13,715 nt of DNA, taken from assembly GCA_021404985.1 (NCBI GenBank), contig QWHP01000160.1, positions 1 through 13,715 on the forward strand, written 5' to 3'. The notes beneath the pieces were generated by a model. It was not told where the DNA came from, searched no databases, and worked only from the letters and a program-made list of their open reading frames with translations. This document shows, in pieces, positions 1 through 7,717 of this stretch (its first letter is position 1; each line of letters begins with the position of its first letter). Position numbers and translations under genes: made by a program. Origin of the DNA: Actinobacteria bacterium ATB1 (GTDB taxonomy: Bacteria; Actinomycetota; Acidimicrobiia; UBA2766).

Positions 1-100
1 CAACGGCGCGGGCAAGGCTGCCTTGCCGCTCGAAGCGCACGTAAGGCGTCCCGAGCCAGTCTCCTTCCGGCGGTCGCGGTGTCGGCGTGCTTTCGGGCAA
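1..100 (-). CDS. Probable enoyl-CoA hydratase/isomerase, N-terminal 33 codons only
   Basis: Reading the minus strand leftward from a TTG at 100-98 gives an open frame of 33 codons that runs off the window. It contains PPEGDWLGTPYVRFERQG, which resembles, from memory, the N-terminal lead-in of actinobacterial enoyl-CoA hydratase/isomerase (crotonase) family proteins, just before the first beta-strand and the usual DRPEARNA segment. The start is supported by a clear Shine-Dalgarno AAGGAG (plus-strand CTCCTT, 107-112) six bases upstream. Crotonase-family enzymes hydrate or isomerise enoyl-CoA thioesters in beta-oxidation or ring degradation. The catalytic residues lie outside the window, so the reaction cannot be assigned. 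It diverges from the helicase with a 77-bp gap. The family call rests on a short N-terminal match; that this is a real coding start is more certain than its function. Confidence 0.6.
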   Translation of the reverse strand, partial: MPESTPTPRPPEGDWLGTPYVRFERQGSLARAV

Positions 101-106
101 GACCGT

Positions 107-112
107 CTCCTT
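107..112 (-). promoter_or_regulatory. Shine-Dalgarno that fixes the TTG start of the left-edge gene
   Basis: The minus strand reads AAGGAG, then six bases, then TTG at 100-98. This is near-consensus spacing and is the main reason to accept a TTG start for the truncated left-edge gene, which has no nearby ATG or GTG in the same frame. Confidence 0.55.
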
Positions 113-177
113 CTCGCCTGCAAGGCTGCACGGGGCCGGGCCGGGCGGGCGAATCGGGGAAGGTCGTCTCGCGTGCT

Positions 178-2220
178 ATGTTCTCGAACATGCGTTCGAC
201 ACCGGCTCCGGACACCGTGGAGGCACTCGATCCCGACCAGGCTGCCGTGGCCGCTGCAAGCGGAGGGCATGTTCTCGTCGTGGCGGGTGCGGGATCGGGC
301 AAGACGCGGGCGCTCGCGTCACGTGTCGCCAGGCTCGTCGGCTCCGGCGTCCACGTGGCGGACATACTCCTGCTCACGTTCACGCGCCGTGCGGCAGCGG
401 AACTCCTCGACCGGGCAGTGCGTGTTGCGGGTCAGGACGGGATCCGGAGAGTCAGGGGAGGGACATTCCACTCGATGGCACTGGCCGAGCTCCGCCGGTG
501 CGCTCAGGTCGCGGGGCTGACCGCAGGGTTCAGCGTCATCGATCCGGCGGACGTGGCTGAGCTCATCGGGATCGTGAGGGCGGATCTCGGACACGGTGAG
601 GACGTCCGTCGGTTTCCGAGACCCGCCACCGTCGCCGACATCTACACGCGCATGGTGAGCACACAACGGCCGCTTGTTGCCGTGCTGGACGATTGGTTCC
701 CGTGGTGCGCTCCGCACGTCGACGCCCTCAGGGCCATCTTCGAGGCCTACAGCGATCGCAAGGCGGACCAGGGACTACTCGACTTCGACGACCTCCTCCT
801 GTACTGGCTTGCTTTGCTTGAAACCGGCGGAGAGGCACCCTCTGGATTCGGTCACGTTCTCGTCGACGAGGCGCAGGACCTCAACCGGGTGCAACTCGAC
901 ATCCTCGCAGCCCTGGCGGCTCGGGGAGCCACCATCACTGCGGTGGGGGACGACGCTCAGGCGATATACGGGTTCCGCGGGGCCGATGTCGGCTGCATGC
1001 ACGACTTCCCGCGCCGTTTCCCCGGCACAGCGGTGTTGAGGCTCGAACGCAACTACAGATCCACCCCGGAGATATGCGAGTCGGCGAACGCTGTCATGTC
1101 TCAGGCCGGCTCGCCGTTCCCGAAGACCTCGAGGGCGATGCGCAGATCGGGCGCGCCGCCTCGCCTCGTGACCTGTCCCGACGAGGCGACCCAGGCCAGA
1201 TACGTCTGTGACCGGATCCTGGAACACCGCGAGGACGGAGTCGCCCTGCGAGAACAGGCGATCCTGGTTCGCACCGGACACCACGGAGACGTGATCGAGC
1301 TCGAGCTGCGCCGCCGCGATATCCCCTACGTCGTGTACGGCGGACTTCGTTTCCTCGAACGTGCCCATGTGCGGGACTTCGTCGCGATGCTGCGGGTCCT
1401 CGAGAACCCACGTGACGAGCTCGCCCTGCACCGTGTCCTGAGGCTCCTCGACGGGGTGGGACCCGCAACGGCGCGGAGGATGCAGCACCAGCTCTCGTCC
1501 TCCGGTGGGCGGTCCGCGCTGATCGATGCAGAGCTTCCCCTGCCCGCCCACGCGCGTGAGGGATTCGTCCTGCTCCGCGAAGCGCTGCGCGACTGCGTCG
1601 CCGAACCCGAGCCCCCGGTGACTGTGCAGGCCGAGCGTCTCGTCGAGCTCTGCCGCGTTCTCCTTGCGGGACGCTACGACGACATGTCCTCCCGTATCGC
1701 CGACCTCGAGGTCCTCGCGGCGACGGCCGGCTTGCACCGCAGCCGAGCCGAGTTCATCGCGGGCCTCGTACTGGAGCCGCCTGCGCGCACCGGAGCTCCG
1801 GCCGGCGAGCCGCACCTCGACGACGACTACGTTGTCCTCTCCACCATCCACGGTGTGAAGGGGCTCGAGTACCGGGTCGTGCACGTCGTACATGCTGCCG
1901 ACGGGAACATCCCGTCCGACATGGCGACCGGCACGGCAAAGGAGATCGAGGAGGAGCGCCGTCTCCTCTACGTCGCACTGACCCGAGCTCGCGACCATCT
2001 CTACGTCACTTGGCCGCTGCGCTACTACCATCATCCCTCGATTCGTCGCGGGGTGCACAACTGGGCGCAGCTCTCACGGTTTCTCGTCCCGGCGAAGCAC
2101 ACCTTCCACGAGGAGCAGGTCGGATGGTCCGACGCATGCCATCAGTCCGCCACCAAGGAGGTGGCGCAGGGCGACGGACCGAATCGGGTGCGCAGTGCCG
2201 TCGCCGCCTTATGGCGCTGA
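178..2220 (+). CDS. UvrD/Rep-type ATP-dependent DNA helicase (superfamily 1A)
   Basis: Predicted 3'-5' DNA helicase of 680 residues, ATP-driven, likely acting in DNA repair or replication restart in the cytoplasm. The superfamily 1 motifs appear in order: Q motif around LDPDQ (17-21), Walker A AGAGSGKT (36-43), motif Ia LLTFTRRAA, motif II VDEAQD (229-234), motif III VGDDAQAIYGFRGA (from 256), motif IV LERNYRST, motif V STIHGVKGLEY (from 555) and motif VI EEERRLLYVALTRAR (591-605). The N-terminal ATPase and C-terminal UvrD domains both look intact. It is slightly short compared with UvrD/PcrA (about 720 or more), and I see no HRDC domain or zinc-binding cysteines as in mycobacterial UvrD2. 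The ATG at 178 is preferred because the protein signal begins there and GGGGAAGG lies 14 bases upstream; the ATG at 190 is an alternative. The frame is open to 79 but that stretch is arginine/glycine-rich and unconvincing. UvrD, PcrA, Rep or an orphan paralogue cannot be distinguished here. Confidence 0.93.
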   Translation: MFSNMRSTPAPDTVEALDPDQAAVAAASGGHVLVVAGAGSGKTRALASRVARLVGSGVHVADILLLTFTRRAAAELLDRAVRVAGQDGIRRVRGGTFHSMALAELRRCAQVAGLTAGFSVIDPADVAELIGIVRADLGHGEDVRRFPRPATVADIYTRMVSTQRPLVAVLDDWFPWCAPHVDALRAIFEAYSDRKADQGLLDFDDLLLYWLALLETGGEAPSGFGHVLVDEAQDLNRVQLDILAALAARGATITAVGDDAQAIYGFRGADVGCMHDFPRRFPGTAVLRLERNYRSTPEICESANAVMSQAGSPFPKTSRAMRRSGAPPRLVTCPDEATQARYVCDRILEHREDGVALREQAILVRTGHHGDVIELELRRRDIPYVVYGGLRFLERAHVRDFVAMLRVLENPRDELALHRVLRLLDGVGPATARRMQHQLSSSGGRSALIDAELPLPAHAREGFVLLREALRDCVAEPEPPVTVQAERLVELCRVLLAGRYDDMSSRIADLEVLAATAGLHRSRAEFIAGLVLEPPARTGAPAGEPHLDDDYVVLSTIHGVKGLEYRVVHVVHAADGNIPSDMATGTAKEIEEERRLLYVALTRARDHLYVTWPLRYYHHPSIRRGVHNWAQLSRFLVPAKHTFHEEQVGWSDACHQSATKEVAQGDGPNRVRSAVAALWR

Positions 2221-3930
2221 GCCGGCGAGGACCGTCTCCGTGTCGCGGCCGGAACGCAGTAGCGTCCCCGGCTTCGCTCCGGTCAGCTCGCCGTGGCGCA
2301 CGACCTCGACGCCGTTCACGAGAACGTGCTCGATCCCTGTCCCGCCACTGTAGAGGCGCCCCTCGCCCGCAGGCAGGTCGAAGCGTGTGTAGACCTCGCC
2401 CGGGCCGACCGTGCCGACGTCGAAGACGACGAGGTCGGCGTGCCAGCCCTGCCTGATCCGGCCGCGCTCCCGAAGCCCGTACAACCGGGCGGGCACGTCG
2501 GTCAGGTAGTGGATCGCCTCCTCGACGGGCAGGAGCTCCCGCTTGGCCACTGCCTCGTGCAGGAGCGTCGTCGTGTAGTTGAAGGTCGTGATCATGTCGA
2601 GGTGGGCGCCGGCGTCCGAGGCGCCGACCACGGCTCGTGGATCGCGCCAGATCTCGGCGCGTGCGGCCCAACTGCCGTCGTCCTCGCCCAACCGGGGTGT
2701 GGAAAGACCGGTGAGGAGGTTGTCCGCCACGACGATGTCGCAGAGAACGTCGAAGGGATCCCGCTGCTCGTCCTCTGCGATCTCCCAGACCATCCTGCCC
2801 TGATACTGCTTCGTCTCGGGCGAGAACGTTTCGGCGATCGTGAAGGGGGTCCACTCGGCGAGCACCCGTAGCCTCCCCTCCATCTGCTTGGCGAGCGAGT
2901 CGAGGTGTCGCCTCTGCGCTGGGTCGGACAGCATCGCGAGCTTCTCGTCGTCGGGGAGAGCCATGGGCTTGGCCCAGCCGGGGAAGCTGTCCAGGACGAA
3001 ACCGGTCTTGAACGTGAGCCGCACTCCCAGCGCGTCGGGGACCGTCAACGCACGGACCAACCCCCCGTGTTCGGCTGCGTAGTCGCTTGCTGCGAGCTTC
3101 CGCTCGGCGACATCGGTGTCCCACTGCGAGACAGCCAGCAGGTTCCAGTTCAGCGGCCGGTCCGCAGTGGCCGACATGCGTGCCATGACGTCGACGTGCT
3201 CATCGGTCCAGACATCGACGGCAGGGATGAACTCGAGCGTCGTACCCGGGTGCCTACCCACGACCTCGCAGAGAGCGAGGAGCTCATCGGCGTCGGACGC
3301 CCTCGAAGGGACCGCATTCCCGTCGCTGTCGTTGTGAGTGCTCGCCCAGGACGAGGAGAAGCCGACCGCCCCCGAGGCAAGCCCTTCGTCGAGGAGACGT
3401 CGCATGGCAGCCACGTCTGGGTCTTCTGCTGGGCTGCCGACACATCGTTCGCCCATGACGACGCGCCTTAGTGCCGAGTGCCCGACGAGAAACCCGGCGT
3501 TGACCGCCAGGGAACCCTCGAGACGGTCGAGGTACTCGCCCGTCGAGGACCAGTCCCAAGGAACACCCGCCTCGAGAACGCCGACCGGGATGCCTTCCAC
3601 CCGCGCGAGCATTCGCATCATGTACTCGGCTGCTTCGTCCACGAGGGGTGCGATGGAAAAACCGCAGTTACCCGCGAAGACCGTCGTGACTCCGTGGAGG
3701 GGTGAGGGCGTGAGGTCCGGGTCCCAGAAGACCTGGGCGTCGTAGTGGGTGTGGAGGTCGACGAAACCGGGAGCGACGACCTTGCCCGACGCGTCGATCG
3801 TGGCAGCGGCAGGCTCCTCGATCTTGCCGACAGCAACGATCCTCCCGTCCGCGATCCCGATGTCGGCGTGTCTGGGCGTCGTGTTCGTTCCGTCGCAGAC
3901 GAGGCCACCGAGAACCTTCGTGTCGAGCAT
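2209..3930 (-). CDS. Amidohydrolase, N-acyl-D-amino-acid deacylase family
   Basis: 573-residue metal-dependent hydrolase of the amidohydrolase superfamily, closest in pattern to D-aminoacylase/N-acyl-D-amino-acid deacylase. Family members remove acyl groups from D-amino acids, but many actinobacterial relatives have unknown substrates. The N-terminal beta-sandwich strand ends in the metal-binding PGFVDLHTHYDAQVFWDP (His60, His62). A metal-site cysteine sits in GNCGFSIAP (Cys89), as in D-aminoacylases, and the catalytic-type Asp lies in GASDAGAHLDM (Asp439). The C-terminus returns to a beta-sandwich with ADLVVFD and HVLVNGVEVV. The ATG at 3930 is chosen because GGGGGTT lies five bases upstream and the protein aligns from there; the open frame extends to 4032 with non-protein-like sequence. 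No signal peptide is seen, so it is probably cytoplasmic. It overlaps the 3' end of the helicase tail-to-tail by 12 bp and diverges from the alpha/beta hydrolase. Family confident, substrate unknown. Confidence 0.88.
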   Translation of the reverse strand: MLDTKVLGGLVCDGTNTTPRHADIGIADGRIVAVGKIEEPAAATIDASGKVVAPGFVDLHTHYDAQVFWDPDLTPSPLHGVTTVFAGNCGFSIAPLVDEAAEYMMRMLARVEGIPVGVLEAGVPWDWSSTGEYLDRLEGSLAVNAGFLVGHSALRRVVMGERCVGSPAEDPDVAAMRRLLDEGLASGAVGFSSSWASTHNDSDGNAVPSRASDADELLALCEVVGRHPGTTLEFIPAVDVWTDEHVDVMARMSATADRPLNWNLLAVSQWDTDVAERKLAASDYAAEHGGLVRALTVPDALGVRLTFKTGFVLDSFPGWAKPMALPDDEKLAMLSDPAQRRHLDSLAKQMEGRLRVLAEWTPFTIAETFSPETKQYQGRMVWEIAEDEQRDPFDVLCDIVVADNLLTGLSTPRLGEDDGSWAARAEIWRDPRAVVGASDAGAHLDMITTFNYTTTLLHEAVAKRELLPVEEAIHYLTDVPARLYGLRERGRIRQGWHADLVVFDVGTVGPGEVYTRFDLPAGEGRLYSGGTGIEHVLVNGVEVVRHGELTGAKPGTLLRSGRDTETVLAGSAP

Positions 3931-3933
3931 GAG

Positions 3934-4019
3934 AACCCCCTGTTCCCCGCGTATCGGACCGCACAAGCTTCGCGGCTGCGGGTCCGTCTGTCGAGCCGAG
4001 TGGGGAACCACGGGGGGTT
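3934..4019. repeat. Pair of outward-facing G-rich repeats in a divergent promoter region
   Basis: The 153-bp gap between the amidohydrolase and hydrolase starts contains AACCCCCTGTTCCCC at 3934-3948 and GGGGAACCACGGGGGGTT at 4002-4019. They are near reverse complements: the second reads AACCCCCCGTGGTTCCCC on the opposite strand. Each copy therefore has the same orientation relative to the gene it faces. The left copy overlaps the amidohydrolase Shine-Dalgarno. The pair could be a two-site operator for the divergent genes, the arms of a cruciform, or chance in G-rich DNA. No convincing -35/-10 pair was found in the gap. Confidence 0.45.
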
Positions 4020-4083
4020 TCGCTAGCGTCACGTGTGGGGCCCGGGGGGCCGAGGTCGCGAATGCAGTCAGCCGGAGGCAGTG

Positions 4084-4968
4084 GTGTCGCGGAGAGAGGA
4101 CGTCGAGTTCACCAGCAAAGGTGTCCGTTGTGCCGCCTGGCTCTACCGGCCTCCACGTACCAGTCGATCACCCGCCATCGTGATGGGTCACGGGTTCGGT
4201 GCCCTACGCAGCTTCGGTCTCGAGCCCTTCGCCGAGCACTTCCGTGAACGCGGTTTCGCCGTTCTCGTCTTCGACTACCGGTCGTTCGGCGCCAGCGACG
4301 GAGAGCCGCGACAACTCATCAGTCCGAGACGTCATGTGGAGGACTGGCGTGCGGCGGTTGCCTTCGCACGGTCTCTCGACGGTGTCGACAGCGAGCGGAT
4401 CGGCCTGTGGGGCACGTCCTACTCCGGTGGACATGTCCTCGTCACCGCCTCGCGTGACGAGGGTGTGACCTGCGTCGTCTCGCAGGTACCGTACGTCAGG
4501 CTGGATCGCAGGAACCTCCCACCACTTGCCTCGTTCCTCAAGGTGGGGTTCGCATCGGTGTTGGACGTCGTGGCAGAACGCCTGGGGCGGACACCCCGCA
4601 CGATCGGCATCGTCGGTGAACCCGGCGACCCGGCGCTCCTGACCTATCCGGGATGGAATGACGCGTACAAGGCCCTCCTGCCCGCGGATGCGGCTTGGTC
4701 CAACACGACTCCGGCGCGGACGCTGTTCGAGATGACGGGCTACCAGCCGGCGAAACATGCGAAGGACGTACGATGTCCAGTGCTGTTCATCGCGGCCGGG
4801 CGTGATGAAGGGACTCCGGCGCGGTTCACACATGCTGTCGCCGGGCGCATGGAGAACGCGTCGGTCCACGAGCTCGACTGCGACCACTTCGACGTGTATG
4901 CCGGCCCACACCACGAGGAGGCGAAGAAGCTGGCCGGCGAGTTTTTCGAGGATCACATGAATCCCTAG
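4084..4968 (+). CDS. Alpha/beta hydrolase
   Basis: 294-residue alpha/beta-hydrolase-fold protein of the kind annotated as X-Pro dipeptidyl-peptidase S15-like or dienelactone-hydrolase-like. The fold reads in order: oxyanion region VMGHGFGALRS, strand AVLVFDYRSFGASDG, nucleophile elbow LWGTSYSGGH (Ser112 in G-x-S, with Ser114 following), acid in AAGRDEG (Asp241) and histidine in DCDHFDVY (His268). It probably hydrolyses an ester or amide; the substrate is not predictable. No signal peptide is visible. The start is set at GTG 4084, five bases after GGAGG (4074-4078); GTG 4081 is too close to that site, and the open frame back to 4033 looks non-coding. It is the first gene of a plus-strand operon, with the P450 starting 20 bp after its stop, so it may process the same substrate as the P450. 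Confidence 0.85.
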   Translation: MSRREDVEFTSKGVRCAAWLYRPPRTSRSPAIVMGHGFGALRSFGLEPFAEHFRERGFAVLVFDYRSFGASDGEPRQLISPRRHVEDWRAAVAFARSLDGVDSERIGLWGTSYSGGHVLVTASRDEGVTCVVSQVPYVRLDRRNLPPLASFLKVGFASVLDVVAERLGRTPRTIGIVGEPGDPALLTYPGWNDAYKALLPADAAWSNTTPARTLFEMTGYQPAKHAKDVRCPVLFIAAGRDEGTPARFTHAVAGRMENASVHELDCDHFDVYAGPHHEEAKKLAGEFFEDHMNP

Positions 4969-4988
4969 CCCGTGCACGGGGGGAGGGT

Positions 4989-6200
4989 ATGGAGCTCAAT
5001 CCGTATTCGAGGGCGTTCAAGGAGGACCCCTACCCGGCATACGCATGGCTGCGTGCGGAGCAGCCCGTGTACCGCAACGACGATCTCGACTTCTACGCGT
5101 TGTCGCTGTACGAGGACGTCCTCGAGGCCTCACGGGACTGGGAGACCTACAGCTCGGCGTACGGGACTGTTCTCGAGCTCATGGGCCCCGACTACGAGGA
5201 CGTCATGTCCGACTTCCCGATCATGATCTTCATGGATCCCCCGCGCCACTCTCAGTTTCGCGGCCTCGTGAGCCGGGCATTCACCCCGCGGCGTGTCGCA
5301 GAACTCGAACCGATGATCCGTGCGTTCGCGCGCGAGCGCCTGGGCCGGCTTGCCGACGCGGGAGGTGGAGAGCTCGTCGAGGACTTCGCCCTCGTTCTTC
5401 CGATGAACGTCATCTTCACACTCCTCGACGTTCCCGCCGGGGATCGGCGCGAGCTCCGCCGACACATCGACACGTCGCTGACGCGACCGGATGAGAGCGC
5501 TCTCCCTCCTCCCGAGGCGGTCCAGGCACATCTGTATCTGAGGGATTATCTGCGGGACCTCGTGGCGGAACGCAGGGAAGCCCCGGGTGACGACCTCGTG
5601 AGCGCCCTGGTCGCCGCCGAGATCGATGGCGGGAGCGGCCCGCAGAAACTCACGGATGGTGAGATCGTCGGGTTCGTCGAACTGCTCTCCAGTGCCGGGA
5701 ACGAGACGGTCACGAAGCTCCTCGGTTCAATGGCAGTCCTCCTGCATCGCCATCCCGAGATCCGGGCACGGGTCGTGGGCAATCCGGAGCTGATACCGGC
5801 TGCAGTGGAGGAGTCCTTGCGATATTGGGCTCCGTCCCAGATCCAGGGCAGGACCCTCGAGCGTGACGTCACACTCCACGGGACGACCATGCTCACCGGT
5901 TCCAAGGTGCTCCTCTTGACGGGGAGCGCCAACAGGGACGAGCGTGAATACCCACGTGCCGACATGTTCGACATCGACCGTCCAGCGCATCACGCCTTGG
6001 CGTTCGGGTACGGAGTGCACTCCTGCATCGGCGCAGCCCTCGCGCGGCTCGAGGCCAAGGTCGCGTTCGAAGAGCTCCTCGACCGCTTTCCCGAGTACGG
6101 GATCGACGAAACCGGCCTCGAACACGTGCACATGGCGAGTGTCTTCGGGTTCGAGCGCATTCCGTTCACAGCCGGCGCGGGAACCCGGGGGCGTACGTGA
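4989..6200 (+). CDS. Cytochrome P450
   Basis: 403-residue soluble bacterial cytochrome P450, a haem-thiolate monooxygenase that would need a separate ferredoxin and reductase; neither is encoded in the window. It opens with the usual NPYSRAFKEDPYPAYAWLR and has DPPRHSQFR in the C-helix region (83-91), I-helix AGNET (236-240, acid-alcohol pair for oxygen activation), ExxR in EESLR (Glu275-Arg278), and the haem loop FGYGVHSCIGAALARLE with ligand Cys346. The length is normal and nothing is missing. The ATG at 4989 follows GGGAGG at a short spacing. The stop overlaps the next start in GTGA (6197-6200), indicating translational coupling to the membrane transporter. Hydroxylation of a lipid, steroid, terpenoid or xenobiotic is possible; the family number and substrate cannot be read from sequence. 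Confidence 0.95.
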   Translation: MELNPYSRAFKEDPYPAYAWLRAEQPVYRNDDLDFYALSLYEDVLEASRDWETYSSAYGTVLELMGPDYEDVMSDFPIMIFMDPPRHSQFRGLVSRAFTPRRVAELEPMIRAFARERLGRLADAGGGELVEDFALVLPMNVIFTLLDVPAGDRRELRRHIDTSLTRPDESALPPPEAVQAHLYLRDYLRDLVAERREAPGDDLVSALVAAEIDGGSGPQKLTDGEIVGFVELLSSAGNETVTKLLGSMAVLLHRHPEIRARVVGNPELIPAAVEESLRYWAPSQIQGRTLERDVTLHGTTMLTGSKVLLLTGSANRDEREYPRADMFDIDRPAHHALAFGYGVHSCIGAALARLEAKVAFEELLDRFPEYGIDETGLEHVHMASVFGFERIPFTAGAGTRGRT

Positions 6201-7112
6201 CCGCCGGGATCCTCGCGAAGGTCGCGGCCGCGCTGGTCGCGGGGCTCGGCATCGTGCTGATGCGCTACGAGGCGCGCAGGACCGAGGGGGACGGTGCCCG
6301 CATCATGGCGTCCTTGATCCGCAAGCCGATATGGCTCGCGGGTGCGTCCTCCCAGCTCTTGACGGCGATACTCACCTTCGTCGCGTTCCAGCTCGCTCCG
6401 ATCCCCGTCGTGCAGCCCTTCCAGGCGACGGCGTTGATCTTCATCGTCGTCTTCTCACGTCCCATCCTGGGAGAGCGCCCCGGCCAACGCGAGCTGTGGG
6501 GCACTCTCACCGTCATGGCCGGGCTCGTCCTCGCGCTCGTTTCGGTCGGGGAGGAAGGAGATCTGGTGCCGATCAACGGGGTGGCCTTCGTCATCGCGGT
6601 CCTCGTGGTCGGGGCCTACTGCGTGATCGCCTGGCAGTACCACGAGCGGCATCGTTTCGTCTCCGACACCGCAGCCGGTGTTCTGATCGGAAGCGTCACC
6701 GGGGCCGCACTCGGGACCGGAACCGCCATGTTCCGGGGTTGTCGTGCTCGCCACGTTCGGCGGCTTCGGTTTCGTCCTCTTCCAGAACGCCTTGAAGCAG
6801 CACAGGGCGACGTCGGTGGCCCCATCGGACCATGTCGCTGTGCTGCTCGTTCCGATCGGCTTCGCGGTCGTCGTCTACGGCCAGACGCTCGAGGGTGGGA
6901 TGGGAACGCACATCCTCAGGCTCCTTGCGCTCGGCGTCATCGTCGTCGGCGTCGTGCTCCTGTCGACTTCCCCGACGGTCGCCGATGATCTCGAGGTCGC
7001 GGAGGCCGACATCGCCGGCGGCAACTCGGGGAAAAGCGCCTTCGAGCGTCACCGGGCGCCAGGCCGGCGACGAACCGGAGGCGCAGGGGGATGCAGTTCC
7101 GCGGGTCCGTGA
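6197..7112 (+). pseudogene. DMT-superfamily membrane transporter interrupted by an apparent one-base frameshift
   Basis: A multi-pass membrane protein resembling EamA/DMT-superfamily permeases (drug/metabolite or NIPA-like). From GTG 6197 the frame encodes hydrophobic helices for about 180 residues, including QPFQATALIFIVVFSRPILG and a LGER-type loop, then abruptly becomes arginine-rich and would end at 6988. A second frame carries on the hydrophobic protein (VVVLATFGGFGFVLFQNAL onwards, then LALGVIVVGVVLL) and stops at 7112. The switch falls in GGGG at 6735-6738: removing one G joins the halves into one protein of about 304 residues with roughly nine or ten helices. This is either a real disruptive mutation or a homopolymer sequencing error; programmed shifting is less likely. 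It overlaps the P450 stop by four bases, so it belongs to that operon and may move the P450 substrate or product. Its stop is 14 bp from the cupin gene, tail to tail. Confidence 0.75.
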
Positions 7113-7126
7113 CACACCCAGGTCTT

Positions 7127-7642
7127 TCAGTGGTGGAGGACGGCACTCGGGTACTGCTCGCCGGCGGCCTCCAAGGCCGCCCGGTAGATCGCATCGAGCG
7201 TGACGCCGTCCTGGATCAGCGTTTGGTCGAGGTCGATCTCCATCTCCGCTGCCTGGTCCCGCATCTTGTCCGGGAGTGTGTCCAGAAAAAGGAGCATTCC
7301 GGAAGAGATCGTGAAGAAGACGAGCGCGGGTTCCCCCGCGTCATCCGGAACGTAGAGCGTGTGGACGGAACGAGGCTCTTCGTAGACGTACGTCCCGGCT
7401 GTCGCCTCCCATTCGTACTCGCGATATCCCCAGCGACCTGCGATCGTGTATGCGTGCACCTCGCCGAAATGGTGATGTCTCGGGAGTTGAGTGCCCGGGG
7501 AGGCCCTCAGAAGCATCTGGTAGGTGTTGTCGTGCGTGCCGATGCGGAACATCTTGACTTGGATGCCCTCGGTCAGGGTCGCCCACGGCACGTCCGGGTC
7601 GTGCACAACGGAGGTCGGTGCGCTCTCGACGATCGCTGACAT
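7127..7642 (-). CDS. Cupin dioxygenase-like protein (2,4'-dihydroxyacetophenone dioxygenase family)
   Basis: 171-residue single-domain cupin. The metal-site region reads PRHHHFGEVHAYTIAGRWGY, with His56-His58, Glu61 and His63 as candidate ligands, followed by YEWEATAGTYVYEEP and a second-motif histidine in SVHTL (His94). This arrangement matches proteins annotated as 2,4'-dihydroxyacetophenone dioxygenase family, iron enzymes that cleave the carbon-carbon bond next to a ketone in hydroxylated aryl ketones. Close family members with that label often have untested activity, so the substrate is uncertain. The ATG at 7642 has a strong AGGAGGGG just upstream on the minus strand. It diverges from the GroES-like gene across 112 bp and converges on the transporter. 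No partner aromatic-degradation genes are next to it. Confidence 0.82.
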   Translation of the reverse strand: MSAIVESAPTSVVHDPDVPWATLTEGIQVKMFRIGTHDNTYQMLLRASPGTQLPRHHHFGEVHAYTIAGRWGYREYEWEATAGTYVYEEPRSVHTLYVPDDAGEPALVFFTISSGMLLFLDTLPDKMRDQAAEMEIDLDQTLIQDGVTLDAIYRAALEAAGEQYPSAVLHH

Positions 7643-7717
7643 TTCCCCTCCTGGTCTGTTTCCCTGGTGCCGGGGTCACGGTAACACGGGCAACATCGAG
7701 GGGCCAGCGGCAACGCT

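Noticed and set aside
2..177. NGAGKA in a plus-strand frame at the left edge, suggesting the end of an ABC-type Walker A
   Set aside because: The following residues are not ATPase-like, and the opposite strand has a better gene with a Shine-Dalgarno and family-like sequence.
775..2058. Open minus-strand frame of 427 codons inside the helicase
   Set aside because: No recognisable domain, and the helicase frame carries all superfamily 1 motifs through this interval.
2006..3124. Open minus-strand frame of 372 codons inside the amidohydrolase
   Set aside because: It is the wrong frame of the amidohydrolase and consists mostly of Arg, Gly and Ala with no motif.
4022..4036. Short palindromes GCTAGC and CACGTG upstream of the alpha/beta hydrolase
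   Set aside because: Six-base palindromes are expected by chance, and neither is repeated or positioned with a recognisable promoter.
6735..6738. Programmed ribosomal frameshift in the transporter
   Set aside because: GGGG alone is not a known slippery heptamer and no downstream stimulatory structure is evident; mutation or sequencing error is simpler.
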